Source: an uncultured Clostridia bacterium
GTDB taxonomy: Bacteria; Bacillota; Clostridia; Oscillospirales; Ruminococcaceae
NCBI GenBank assembly: GCA_947389015.1
Contig: CANDVA010000008.1
Coordinates: forward strand, 55,996 to 119,995
Direction of reading: 5' to 3'
Length of the DNA stretch: 64,000 nt
Under the pieces are notes generated by a model. The model saw only the letters and a program-made list of their open reading frames with translations. It had not been told where the DNA came from and ran no database searches. Numbering within the stretch: the stretch's first letter is position 1; the number at the start of each line of letters is the position of its first letter. A program made the position numbers and the translations under genes. Shown piece by piece: positions 14,457 to 23,085 of the stretch.

Positions 14457-16876
14457 AAAACGATGAATTATTTGAAGCGCTGTCAGAGCTCGACGACGAG
14501 CTGATAGTGAATGCAAAGCATATAGATACCTACGACGGGCAGTCGGTCGAGTTGAGGCGCGCTCCCGTGTGGAAGATAGTTACGGGCTCCGTCGCCGCGG
14601 CGGCATGTGCCGCGCTGCTTATCGTCGGGGGGGTTCACGCCGTGAATTATGTAAACGGCAAAGCGCCCGTGTCTCCCGCGTCCGATCCTTCAACTACGGT
14701 GGATGTTAGCAAAGATCCTTCGCACGTGCCCGCAGTATATCCCGAGGAGGCGAAATATGTCTACGAGGGCGATTACGGCGAGCTGGAGCGCGGCGGTGTG
14801 ATACAGGGCGACAATAAGGTTTATTCAAGCTATGAACTGCTGGCAGAACTCAGCGATCTGGTGGTCTCGGGAAAGTTTACCGATATTGCGCATCAGACAC
14901 GACCGATCGAGCCAAGCGAGGATTTTGATTTTACCCACAAATATCGGTCATACAATACTTTTTATATTGATAAGGTTCTTAAAGGCGATAAAAAGACGGG
15001 TGACGCGATAGCTATAACTCAGCCCGATATCGTTTACGACGGAAAGATATATTACTATAAGATGTCCCCGATGATCTGCGGAGACAATTGGGTATACTTT
15101 CTTGAGGAAAGGGACGGGTACTATTATCCCATAAGCGAGCTGCAGGGTCGTTATCCGCTGCCCGACAGCAATAATAAGGTGCTCAAAGACTGCGGCAAGT
15201 ACGGCTATTACGGTGACCCTGTTCTGTACGAGGATAAGGTATACGAGGAACTTGTTGAGACCCTTGAGACGCTTGAGCACACCGTATCGGAGAACTTCGA
15301 CGGCGTTATTCTGACGGTCAAGATGAAGAAGGACAGCTTTACCGCCAACGAGGGTATATGGGTCAAGGCGACCGTTCGTAACACCACCGACAAGCCGATA
15401 GGGCTGCTTATGCCCGTAATGGGCGAGGGCTCGCATACGGAGATATCCACCCGCATTTCGCGCGGGGAGTACAGTCTTACCGATATCGACGCCGACGGTT
15501 GGGCGTTTAATGCTGCTATGGATTCGCATATCGTTGAGCCGAGTGAGGAATATGTTCAGGAGATGACGTTCGGAGAGCCTGTTTGGAGCAGTCATCGTCC
15601 GGAATCCGGCGAATATAAAGGTACGGCGACGATAACGCTGCTGTCCGATCCGAACGATACGAGCAGCAAAGCCACGGCGCACACCGTCGAGTTCTTGCTT
15701 ACGATAGAGGAAGAAAGTGCCGATAAGGATCCCGATGAGCCGAGCGTTCCCGACAACGCAACGAATGTTACCAAGGTATACGAGTACGGCAAGAGCGATA
15801 CGGAGGATTGGGAAATGTCCGAATTCCCGGGAGTTACGTTCCGCTGCGACGGCAATTATGTGGCAGTACTCGCGGACGGCGAATACGGCTATTCTCTGTA
15901 TGTGGGCATGCCCGTCGAGGACGTTTACCTTGTCGACCTTAACGGAGACGGTTACCGCGAGATAGTCTCGACGGCGGCATTCACATCGGGTGTTTTCGAC
16001 GAACACGTTTATGCGTTCGATTTTGACAGCGGTATGCGCTACGATCTTCAAGACAGCGGTAATAACAATTTCAAGCTACGCGATAATAACGGCGTTCTTG
16101 AAGTCCGGAAATACGAGTATAATGAGAGCAATATTGTGTCCGAGCAGCCGCTTACGCTTGATATGATGACGAATTCCGGCAGCGTTCACGTGTTCAAGGG
16201 TACCGAGCCCGCCGAGTGGACTATGGACGAGCTGCCCGGGATAACGTTCCGCGCGGACAGATCTGGCGTATATGCCCGCGGAGAGGACGGCTCCGAGCGC
16301 AACATAGCCGACGTTTACGAATACAAACTGATAAACTGCGTATGGCTGTACGATAACGACAACGACGGCAAGCGCGAGATCATGCTTGAGTATACGGATT
16401 TAAAGGGTATGCACGTCTCGAGTATGAATTCACCCGACGTCTTGTTCAAGGATTCCTCGCACCCCGTGATCCCCCAAATTATCTCGGGCAGCGAGTATGT
16501 TCTCAGAGATCATGCCGATTATACGGATGATTACCTTGACTACATCGGCGCTTACGATTACTGCAATGTGGACGAGAACGCCGCCGTCGTCTCCTTTTGC
16601 GAGGGCGAGGTCGTCGCCGCGGACGCGGAGCCCAATGATAATGGCGGGCGCGGACGATACGTCGTTGTCCGCGACGAGTTGTATTATTACTGTTACAGTC
16701 ATCTCGGCGGCGTGAGCGTAAACGTCGGCGACAAGGTGACCGCGGGTACGCAGATAGGAATAATCGGGAATTCGGGAGGACGCTGGAGGATAGACGGGAC
16801 CGGTTTCGGCGTATGTCTGGCGACTTACGATCATATGCCCGATATTTCCGGTACGGACGAGGTTCTCCCCGAGTAA
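14453..16876 (+). CDS. Membrane-anchored anti-sigma-like protein with large ectodomain and degenerate M23 domain
   Basis: 807 residues from a GTG start inside the sigma gene. A ~40-residue cytoplasmic N-terminus (MKNDELFEALSELDDELIVN) precedes one transmembrane helix (about 41-63), the layout of ECF partner proteins, though no zinc-binding anti-sigma motif is seen. Outside are a BsuPI-like beta domain (about 275-370; NTTDKPIGL), two FG-GAP-like Asp-rich loops (DLNGDGYRE and DNDNDGKRE) and a C-terminal LytM/M23-like fold (GRYVVVRDELYYYCYSHLGG, VTAGTQIGIIGNSGG). The first zinc ligands (HxxxD) and the final HxH are absent, so binding rather than cleavage is likely. It may sense envelope material and control the sigma factor. 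Confidence 0.8.
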   Translation: MKNDELFEALSELDDELIVNAKHIDTYDGQSVELRRAPVWKIVTGSVAAAACAALLIVGGVHAVNYVNGKAPVSPASDPSTTVDVSKDPSHVPAVYPEEAKYVYEGDYGELERGGVIQGDNKVYSSYELLAELSDLVVSGKFTDIAHQTRPIEPSEDFDFTHKYRSYNTFYIDKVLKGDKKTGDAIAITQPDIVYDGKIYYYKMSPMICGDNWVYFLEERDGYYYPISELQGRYPLPDSNNKVLKDCGKYGYYGDPVLYEDKVYEELVETLETLEHTVSENFDGVILTVKMKKDSFTANEGIWVKATVRNTTDKPIGLLMPVMGEGSHTEISTRISRGEYSLTDIDADGWAFNAAMDSHIVEPSEEYVQEMTFGEPVWSSHRPESGEYKGTATITLLSDPNDTSSKATAHTVEFLLTIEEESADKDPDEPSVPDNATNVTKVYEYGKSDTEDWEMSEFPGVTFRCDGNYVAVLADGEYGYSLYVGMPVEDVYLVDLNGDGYREIVSTAAFTSGVFDEHVYAFDFDSGMRYDLQDSGNNNFKLRDNNGVLEVRKYEYNESNIVSEQPLTLDMMTNSGSVHVFKGTEPAEWTMDELPGITFRADRSGVYARGEDGSERNIADVYEYKLINCVWLYDNDNDGKREIMLEYTDLKGMHVSSMNSPDVLFKDSSHPVIPQIISGSEYVLRDHADYTDDYLDYIGAYDYCNVDENAAVVSFCEGEVVAADAEPNDNGGRGRYVVVRDELYYYCYSHLGGVSVNVGDKVTAGTQIGIIGNSGGRWRIDGTGFGVCLATYDHMPDISGTDEVLPE

Positions 16877-16904
16877 ACGGCGGTATCGCGAATATACATT
16901 ATAT

Positions 16905-16943
16905 AAAAAGCCGAAGATTTTTCAACAATCCTCGGCTTTTTTT
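16905..16943 (+). terminator. Terminator of the ECF sigma operon
   Basis: Long stem AAAAAGCCGAAGATT with AATCCTCGGCTTTTT (one mismatch), seven-base loop, and a T run. Confidence 0.9.
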
Positions 16944-16990
16944 ATTTTTTGGCGAATTTTCCGTAAAAGGCAAAATTCGGTGAAATACTC

Positions 16991-17019
16991 TTGAAAATAC
17001 GGGAAAAAAGGTATATAAT
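16991..17019 (+). promoter_or_regulatory. Promoter of the SEDS gene
   Basis: TTGAAA, 17-base spacer, TATAAT. The expected start near 17026 makes the GTG at 17027 leaderless and supports the later ATG at 17078. Confidence 0.72.
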
Positions 17020-17077
17020 ATAAAGTGTGTATATGTTAGATCGTTTTAATATATTGTTGGAAAATATTGGGAGAACA

Positions 17078-18223
17078 ATGAAAGAAATACTTGATTTTTT
17101 TACGGGTCATCTGAAGCGCGTCGATAAGATACTGCCCGCGATATGCATTATTATAACGGCGTTTGATATGTTTCTGGTGAATTCGATGTATGAAACGGGA
17201 TATATACCACGGGGAGTGGTGAGGACGCAGTTTATCGCGGCGGTACTCGGAATTCTCGCGTCGTTTGTGATAAGCTTTATCGATTATAAGTTTATCGCCA
17301 AGCTGTGGTATATCTATGCCCCCGTAGCGGTGATATTGCAGCTTCTGGTGTGGTCGCCGATAGGAGTGCAGCGCGACGACGACGTTGCGTGGATACAGAT
17401 AGGCGGTAAAAACGGCATTACCATCCAGCCCTCCGAGATACTCAAATTCGTGTTTATAATCACGCTCGCGCTGCATATCTCAAAGCTCGGCGACAAGTTG
17501 AATTCTCTGCCGCATTTGCTGTTGGTATGCGCTCACGGGCTGTTCCCCACGGCGCTTATAATAGCGCAGGGCGACGCTGGGTCGGCGCTGGTGTTTCTGT
17601 TTATTTTTATCGTAATGCTGTTTATGGGCGGAGTTTCATGGAAGTATATAATCGCTGCGGTCGCCGCCGTTCCGCCCGTAATTTACGTAGCGTGGAATTA
17701 CGTGATGAAGGATCATCACCGATTGCGTTTTTTGATACTGTTTGACGAGGAACTGCAAAAGGAAGAGATACTCAATGTTTACTATCAGCAAAATCAAGGC
17801 AAGATAGGTCTCGGAGCGGGACAGCTTACGGGTATGGGATTTAATCCCGATGATTTAACGCTCGATATTCCCGAGGTGTACAATGATTTTGTGTTCTCGT
17901 ATATAGGTATGACAATGGGATTTATCGGTTGTATGGCGGTGGTCATCGCGCTGGCGGTGCTGTGTCTCAAGCTGCTTTCAAACGCGTCGGGCGCGGGAGA
18001 TCCGTTCGGGCGGCTGATTTGTGTGGGAGTGTTCGCTCTGGTGCTGTTCCACTGTATCATCAATATCGGAATGGTGTTGTCGGTAGTCCCCGTTATCGGC
18101 ATACCGCTGCCGTTTATAAGCACGGGCGGTACGGCTATGATAATGATGCACGCCTGTATGGGATTGGTGCTGAGCGTTTCGGCTCACAAGGAAAAGGCAA
18201 AGCATATGTTTTATGAGGAATAA
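17078..18223 (+). CDS. SEDS-family peptidoglycan glycosyltransferase (RodA/FtsW)
   Basis: 381-residue polytopic membrane protein (about ten helices) that polymerises lipid II. Family motifs are WIQIGGKNGITIQPSEILKF, the Asp of AQGDAGSALVF (equivalent to the catalytic Asp after TM4) and the C-terminal NIGMVLSVVPVIGIPLPFISTGG. The loop QGKIGLGAGQLTGMG is also typical. RodA and FtsW cannot be separated reliably here; lack of division genes nearby leans to RodA. ATG 17078 after GGGAGA is preferred because the promoter overlaps earlier candidates. No cognate class B PBP is adjacent. Confidence 0.93.
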   Translation: MKEILDFFTGHLKRVDKILPAICIIITAFDMFLVNSMYETGYIPRGVVRTQFIAAVLGILASFVISFIDYKFIAKLWYIYAPVAVILQLLVWSPIGVQRDDDVAWIQIGGKNGITIQPSEILKFVFIITLALHISKLGDKLNSLPHLLLVCAHGLFPTALIIAQGDAGSALVFLFIFIVMLFMGGVSWKYIIAAVAAVPPVIYVAWNYVMKDHHRLRFLILFDEELQKEEILNVYYQQNQGKIGLGAGQLTGMGFNPDDLTLDIPEVYNDFVFSYIGMTMGFIGCMAVVIALAVLCLKLLSNASGAGDPFGRLICVGVFALVLFHCIINIGMVLSVVPVIGIPLPFISTGGTAMIMMHACMGLVLSVSAHKEKAKHMFYEE

Positions 18224-18257
18224 ATATTTACAATATTTACCGAAAGGGGAACTTTTT

Positions 18258-19517
18258 ATGAAACCTATCGTAAGAAATATCGGCGTTCTTTATCCCGAGG
18301 CTCAGCTTGAGGCTCAGAAAAAGCGCTATAAGACCGCCGAATGCGGTTTCGCGGAGTATTTCGGGGCGCTCGGCGAGCACCGTTTTTTCTCCGCGCCCGG
18401 GCGCACCGAGATATGCGGCAATCACACCGACCACAACAACGGCAAGGTTTTCGCGGCGAGCGTCGATCTTGACGTTATCGCCGTTGTCGAGCAGACCGAC
18501 GACAATATCGTCACTATAAAGTCCGAGGGCTTTCCCGAGGATAAGCTCGACCTTTCTGACCTTGAAGTCAAGGAGGAGGAGAAGAATACCTCCGCGTCTC
18601 TTATACGCGGCGTGGCGAGGGGCTTGCGCAGAAACGGTCATAAGATCGGAGGTTTCCGCGCGTACACGACCTCAACGGTAATGAAAGGCTCGGGACTGTC
18701 AAGCTCGGCGGCGTTTGAGGTGCTTGTCGGCACGATATTCTCCCACCTTTACAACGGCGGGCAGATTTCTCCCGTAAAGATAGCGCAGATATCGCAGTTC
18801 GCCGAGAATGAGTACTTCGGCAAGCCCTCGGGACTTATGGATCAGATGGCTTGCTCGGTCGGAGGATTTGTCGCTATCGACTTCAAGGACAACGACACTC
18901 CCATTATCGAAAGCGTTCCATGCGATTTTGCGAGCTACGGTCACGCGCTGTGTATCGTTGACGCAAAGGGCGATCACGCCGACCTCACGGGCGAATACGC
19001 TGCTATCTCGCACGAAATGAAAGCGATCGCGGGATATTTCGACTGCGAAACGCTCCGCTCTATCGCGCTCGACGACGTTATGCTGAACATCAACGGTCTG
19101 CGCGAGAAATTTGGCGACAGAGCCGTGCTCCGCTCTATACACTTCTTCCACGAGAATAATCGTGTTGAACGCGCCGTTCACGCGCTGAAAAACGAGCGTT
19201 TTGACGATTTTCTCGCCGCGGTAAAGGAAAGCGGCGACAGCTCGTTCAAGTACCTCCAGAACATCTACCCCAGCTCCGACGTGCGTCATCAGTGCTTGTC
19301 GATAGCGCTCAACGTAGCCGAGAACACGCTCCACCGCAAGGGTGCGTGCCGAGTTCACGGCGGAGGCTTCGCGGGAACGATACAGGCGTTTGTGCCGTTT
19401 GACGCGTTGGGGCAGTTCAAAATGAATATGGAAAAGATATTCGGCGTAGGCTCGTGCCACGTACTTACCGTAAGACCCGTCGGCGGTGCGGAGGTCCTGC
19501 TAGACGAACAAAAATAA
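18258..19517 (+). CDS. galK: Galactokinase (GHMP kinase)
   Basis: 419-residue GHMP kinase that phosphorylates galactose at C1 with ATP (Leloir pathway). The galactokinase signature is FSAPGRTEICGNHTDHNNGKV (residues about 51-71), with Asp of HTDH contacting the sugar. The ATP loop is MKGSGLSSSAAFEVLVG, and motif 3 is CRVHGGGFAGTIQAFVP. ATG 18258 follows AAAGGGGA. The gene is 34 bases behind the SEDS gene and may be co-transcribed, although the two have no obvious shared role. galT and galE are not in the window. Confidence 0.93.
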   Translation: MKPIVRNIGVLYPEAQLEAQKKRYKTAECGFAEYFGALGEHRFFSAPGRTEICGNHTDHNNGKVFAASVDLDVIAVVEQTDDNIVTIKSEGFPEDKLDLSDLEVKEEEKNTSASLIRGVARGLRRNGHKIGGFRAYTTSTVMKGSGLSSSAAFEVLVGTIFSHLYNGGQISPVKIAQISQFAENEYFGKPSGLMDQMACSVGGFVAIDFKDNDTPIIESVPCDFASYGHALCIVDAKGDHADLTGEYAAISHEMKAIAGYFDCETLRSIALDDVMLNINGLREKFGDRAVLRSIHFFHENNRVERAVHALKNERFDDFLAAVKESGDSSFKYLQNIYPSSDVRHQCLSIALNVAENTLHRKGACRVHGGGFAGTIQAFVPFDALGQFKMNMEKIFGVGSCHVLTVRPVGGAEVLLDEQK

Positions 19518-19518
19518 T

Positions 19519-19548
19519 AAATCGGGGAGGAAATCTCCTCCCCGATTT
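19519..19548. terminator. Bidirectional terminator between galK and hflX
   Basis: Thirteen-base-pair perfect stem (AAATCGGGGAGGA with TCCTCCCCGATTT), four-base loop, T-rich on both sides. Confidence 0.9.
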
Positions 19549-19550
19549 GT

Positions 19551-20783
19551 TTAGTTTACCTCGTACTCGCTCATCTGTTTTATCATCATTATGTCGACAA
19601 GCGCGTCTACGGCTATGCCGTTTTCGGTGTATTCCTCCGCGAACACCTTGCCGTTTTCGCGCAGCTTCGAGGTGCAGCCCGCCTTGTCATAGGGCAGCAA
19701 CAGCTTCATCCGGCGGCTTGTTTGCGGAAGGTTTTTGGATATCTTTTCCAATAACTCGTCAATTCCCTCGTTTTTAAGGGCGCTTATTTTGGCGGTCTTA
19801 TCGTCCGCGGGAATGTTCTCGCTTATCTTGTCGCATTTGTTGAGCACGGTCACGACGGGTATTTCTGCGGCGCCTAGTTCGGCGAGAGTTTTCAGGGTAA
19901 CGTCCGCTTTTTCGGCGGCGTCGGGGTCGCTTACGTCACAGACGTGAATTATGATGTCCGCGCAGGCGGCTTCCTCGAGCGTCGACTTGAACGCCTCCAC
20001 AAGGTGGTGCGGCAGTCGGCGTATCAACCCTACCGTGTCCACCAGCAGGAGACTTCGTCCGTCGGGCAGTTCGATTGACCGCGAGGTCGGGTCGAGTGTC
20101 GCGAACAGCTTGTCTTCGGCGAGAACGTCTGCGCCCGTCAAAAGGTTCAGCAGCGTGGATTTTCCCGCGTTGGTGTAGCCGACGATAGCGCCGACTTGAA
20201 CGTTGTCCTTGCGGCGGCGCTCACGCGAATATCCGCGGCGTTCCTCAAGCTCTTTCAGCTCTGCCGCGAGCTTGTCGATACGGCGGCGGATATGGCGGCG
20301 GTCGGTCTCGAGTTGGGTCTCGCCGGGACCGCGCGTGCCGATGCCTCCACCGAGACGGGACAGGCTCGTACCCAAGCCCATTAGCCGCGGCAGCCTGTAA
20401 CGGAGCTGCGCCAGCTCGACCTGAAGCTTGCCCTCCCGCGAGACGGCTCTCCCCGCGAAGATGTCCAGAATGAGCATGGTTCGGTCGATAACGCGCACGT
20501 CGGTCTCGTCCTCGATATTGCGTATCTGCGACGCGGTAAGCTCGCAGTCGAAGATGAGCAGCGTCGCTCCGAGCTTTTGGCAAAGCTCCTTGACCTCGCT
20601 GAGCTTGCCTTCGCCGATAACGGTCGCCGAATCGTAAGCCTCGCGCTTCTGGATAACGCGCGCAATCTCCTCCGCTCCCGCGGTTTTCGCAAGCTCCGCA
20701 AGCTCGTCGACGGAGACCTCGCAGTCGTACTCACCGATATCGGCGGATACCAGAATTGCTTTTTCAATGGTTTTTTCTTGCAT
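19551..20783 (-). CDS. hflX: GTPase HflX
   Basis: 410-residue ribosome-associated GTPase that splits stalled or heat-damaged ribosomes. The N-terminal HflX domain ends with the hallmark GGGIGTRGPGETQLETDRR (145-163). Walker A is GYTNAGKST (202-210), and the switch regions carry DTVGLIRRLPHHLVEAFKSTLEE; the guanine motif is NKCDK. The C-terminus has an extra ~65-residue domain as in many Firmicutes. The start follows AAAGGAGG. It has its own promoter and converges on galK. Confidence 0.95.
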   Translation of the reverse strand: MQEKTIEKAILVSADIGEYDCEVSVDELAELAKTAGAEEIARVIQKREAYDSATVIGEGKLSEVKELCQKLGATLLIFDCELTASQIRNIEDETDVRVIDRTMLILDIFAGRAVSREGKLQVELAQLRYRLPRLMGLGTSLSRLGGGIGTRGPGETQLETDRRHIRRRIDKLAAELKELEERRGYSRERRRKDNVQVGAIVGYTNAGKSTLLNLLTGADVLAEDKLFATLDPTSRSIELPDGRSLLLVDTVGLIRRLPHHLVEAFKSTLEEAACADIIIHVCDVSDPDAAEKADVTLKTLAELGAAEIPVVTVLNKCDKISENIPADDKTAKISALKNEGIDELLEKISKNLPQTSRRMKLLLPYDKAGCTSKLRENGKVFAEEYTENGIAVDALVDIMMIKQMSEYEVN

Positions 20784-20827
20784 ATAAATTCCTCCTTTAA
20801 CGAGATTGAGGAATGAGTAACTTAATC

Positions 20828-20856
20828 ATTATAGCAAATAATTTACGGTTTGTCAA
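20828..20856 (-). promoter_or_regulatory. Promoter of hflX
   Basis: Minus strand TTGACA (20851-20856), 17-base spacer, TATAAT (20828-20833), both perfect hexamers. Confidence 0.87.
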
Positions 20857-20881
20857 CCATAAATATTTCGAGGGAATTAAA

Positions 20882-21460
20882 ATGAACGATATTTTTGAAA
20901 AATACAAGGAACTGAATATCGACGGCAGTTGGATAGGACTTGAAGCGGGCGGAAACGACCCGTGGTTCTGCACGCCCATCGGCGCGGAAACCTTCGGCTG
21001 GGATAACGGGATACACTTTTGCTTTATAGACGGCTTCGGGGAAACGGTCTTCGCCGTTGACGCCGAATGTTGCTGCGAACATTTGGTTTTTCCTATTGCC
21101 AGGAATTTCTGCGATTTTCTCCGACTGATACTCGCCGCCGGAAATACTTGCCCGATCGAGCAAATTATGTGGTGGGATAAAAAAATGTTTGAGGATTCAC
21201 TTAACGACCCCGATAATGCGGAATGGAACAGCAAGCCGGAAGTCCAAAAGGCGTTGAAAGCAATCGCGGAGCTTGGTATTACACCAATGGAGGAGCCGTT
21301 TGAATATGTCAAGGATATTCAAAAAGATTTTCCCTATGACAAGCTGCAATATACCAACGAATATTACGATACCCTGGGTCTGGAGCGTCCCGACGGCACG
21401 GAGCGCGATGAATGGCACTCCGAGGTTCGTATCTCAAGGATATTTTACGAGGATAAATAG
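20882..21460 (+). CDS. SUKH/SMI1-KNR4-like hypothetical protein
   Basis: 192-residue acidic protein with many Trp and Cys residues. Segments such as GWDNGIHFCFIDGFGETVFAVD followed by a Phe-rich helix (ARNFCDFLRLIL) resemble the core of SUKH-superfamily proteins, often immunity proteins of contact-dependent toxins. No toxin gene is adjacent, so a housekeeping or orphan immunity role is equally possible. ATG 20882 follows GAGGG. The C-terminal third (PFEYVKDIQKDFPYDKL) is not part of the typical core. Assignment rests on pattern only. Confidence 0.65.
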   Translation: MNDIFEKYKELNIDGSWIGLEAGGNDPWFCTPIGAETFGWDNGIHFCFIDGFGETVFAVDAECCCEHLVFPIARNFCDFLRLILAAGNTCPIEQIMWWDKKMFEDSLNDPDNAEWNSKPEVQKALKAIAELGITPMEEPFEYVKDIQKDFPYDKLQYTNEYYDTLGLERPDGTERDEWHSEVRISRIFYEDK

Positions 21461-21542
21461 TTTTATGGGAACGGGTATCATTGCAGTTTGATGGATAAAA
21501 ACTTTAAAGGACAAGTCGCTCGAGCAGACGTAACAAAGCCTG

Positions 21543-21571
21543 TTGACGATAATATAAGTCTTATCATAAAT
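21543..21571 (+). promoter_or_regulatory. Possible promoter/operator of the nad operon
   Basis: TTGACG at 21543-21548 with a weak ATAAAT 17 bases on. The spacer holds the inverted repeat GATAA-TATAAGTC-TTATC (21548-21565), a candidate operator for a NAD-biosynthesis repressor. It does not match the known NiaR motif closely. Confidence 0.35.
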
Positions 21572-21606
21572 AAAACAGACCATTTAACAGATATGAGGTG
21601 GTAATT

Positions 21607-23085
21607 ATGAAATTCAAAAAATTTGACGTGCTGATAGTCGGCACGGGCATTTCGGGCATTTACGCGGCGCTGAACCTCGACAGCTCGCTGTCCGTGCTTA
21701 TGCTGTCGAAACGCGAATTAACGCTGTGCAACTCCGCGCTGGCGCAGGGCGGTGTGGCTGCGGTTATGGACAGGGAACACGACGACAGCGAGCTGCACAT
21801 CAAGGACACGCTTATCGCGGGGCAGTACAAGAACAACCTCGACAACGTGAAGATCCTCGTCGAGCAGGGACCGCGCGACGTCGAGCGGCTTGTTGAGAAA
21901 TACGGCGTGGACTTCGACCGCAACGAGGACGGCTCGCTCGCGCTCACGCTCGAGGGCGGACATTCGCGGCGGCGTATCGCTCACCACAAGGACACCACGG
22001 GCTTTGAGATAGAAACCAACCTCATTGCGCAGGTGCAGAAGCTCACGAACGTCACCGTTATCAATAATTCCGTGCTTTGCCGTCTTGAAAGGGAGAACGG
22101 AACGTTTTTCGCCGAGGTCGTTACCGAAAGCGGCGAGTACGAATACTACTGCGCAGGCGCGGTAATTATGGCGACGGGCGGTATCGGGCGCGTTTACGAC
22201 TTCACCACCAACTCCGCCATAGCTACGGGCGACGGTATTCAGCTCGCGTACAATCTCGGCGCAGAGATCAAGAATTTGTCGTATGTTCAGTTTCACCCGA
22301 CCGCGTTCGCCGACAAGGAAAACAGGGAGTGTTTCCTTATTTCCGAGGCAGTCCGCGGCGAGGGCGCGTATCTGCTCAACTGCAACAAGGAGCGCTTTAT
22401 GCCCGGCTACGAGCCTGAGCGCAAGGAATTAGCCCCGCGCGACGTCGTTTCCAAGTGCATTATGGAGGAGCAGAAGAAAACGGGCAGCGACGAATTTTGG
22501 CTCGATATTTCGTACAAAGACCCCGAATTCGTCAAGAACCACTTCCCGATGATCTATAATAAAGTGCTCGAAAAGGGCTATGATATGACGAAAGAGCCTA
22601 TTCCTATATATCCGTGTCAGCACTACTTAATGGGCGGTATAAACGTTGACGGCAAGGGCGCGACCAATATCGAGGGCTTGTACGCTGCGGGCGAGTGCTC
22701 GCACACGGGAGTTCACGGCGCGAACCGTCTGGCGAGCAATTCGCTGCTCGAGGCGCTGGTGTTCTCGCGGCTTATCGCGGAGGATATCAACGGGAAGATA
22801 ACGCACGGCACCGATGGCGAGGTCGAATATCCCATGCCCGCTCCCGAGGGTAGGGAACTGCCGCACGGAATACGCACCGAGGTTCGCCATATAATGCAGA
22901 AGTCGTATTTCGTCTATCCGAATTATCCCGAGGCGGAAAAGGGACTGAAACGCATTACCGAGCTTAAAAACGAGATTGACCGTGGCGGCTGGGCGGTAAC
23001 GTCCGATTTTGTGGAGACCAAGTCCATTGTGACTTGCGCGTATATTATACTTACAGAAGTTATTGAAAGGAGAAACGATAGATGA
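21607..23085 (+). CDS. nadB: L-aspartate oxidase
   Basis: 492-residue flavoprotein oxidising L-aspartate to iminoaspartate for de novo NAD synthesis; in anaerobes fumarate can be the electron acceptor. The FAD dinucleotide motif is GTGISG (12-17), with LCNSALAQGGVAAV, HSRRRIAHHKDTTG, YVQFHPTAF, and the succinate-dehydrogenase-like GECSHTGVHGANRLASNSLLEALVF. The C-terminal domain is shorter than in E. coli. ATG 21607 follows GAGGTGG. The stop overlaps the nadC start by four bases. A nadA gene, usual in this operon, is missing here. Confidence 0.94.
   Translation: MKFKKFDVLIVGTGISGIYAALNLDSSLSVLMLSKRELTLCNSALAQGGVAAVMDREHDDSELHIKDTLIAGQYKNNLDNVKILVEQGPRDVERLVEKYGVDFDRNEDGSLALTLEGGHSRRRIAHHKDTTGFEIETNLIAQVQKLTNVTVINNSVLCRLERENGTFFAEVVTESGEYEYYCAGAVIMATGGIGRVYDFTTNSAIATGDGIQLAYNLGAEIKNLSYVQFHPTAFADKENRECFLISEAVRGEGAYLLNCNKERFMPGYEPERKELAPRDVVSKCIMEEQKKTGSDEFWLDISYKDPEFVKNHFPMIYNKVLEKGYDMTKEPIPIYPCQHYLMGGINVDGKGATNIEGLYAAGECSHTGVHGANRLASNSLLEALVFSRLIAEDINGKITHGTDGEVEYPMPAPEGRELPHGIRTEVRHIMQKSYFVYPNYPEAEKGLKRITELKNEIDRGGWAVTSDFVETKSIVTCAYIILTEVIERRNDR

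Noticed and set aside
17027..17077. Earlier GTG/ATG starts for the SEDS gene
   Set aside because: They coincide with the predicted transcription start and would give a leaderless message; ATG 17078 has a ribosome site.
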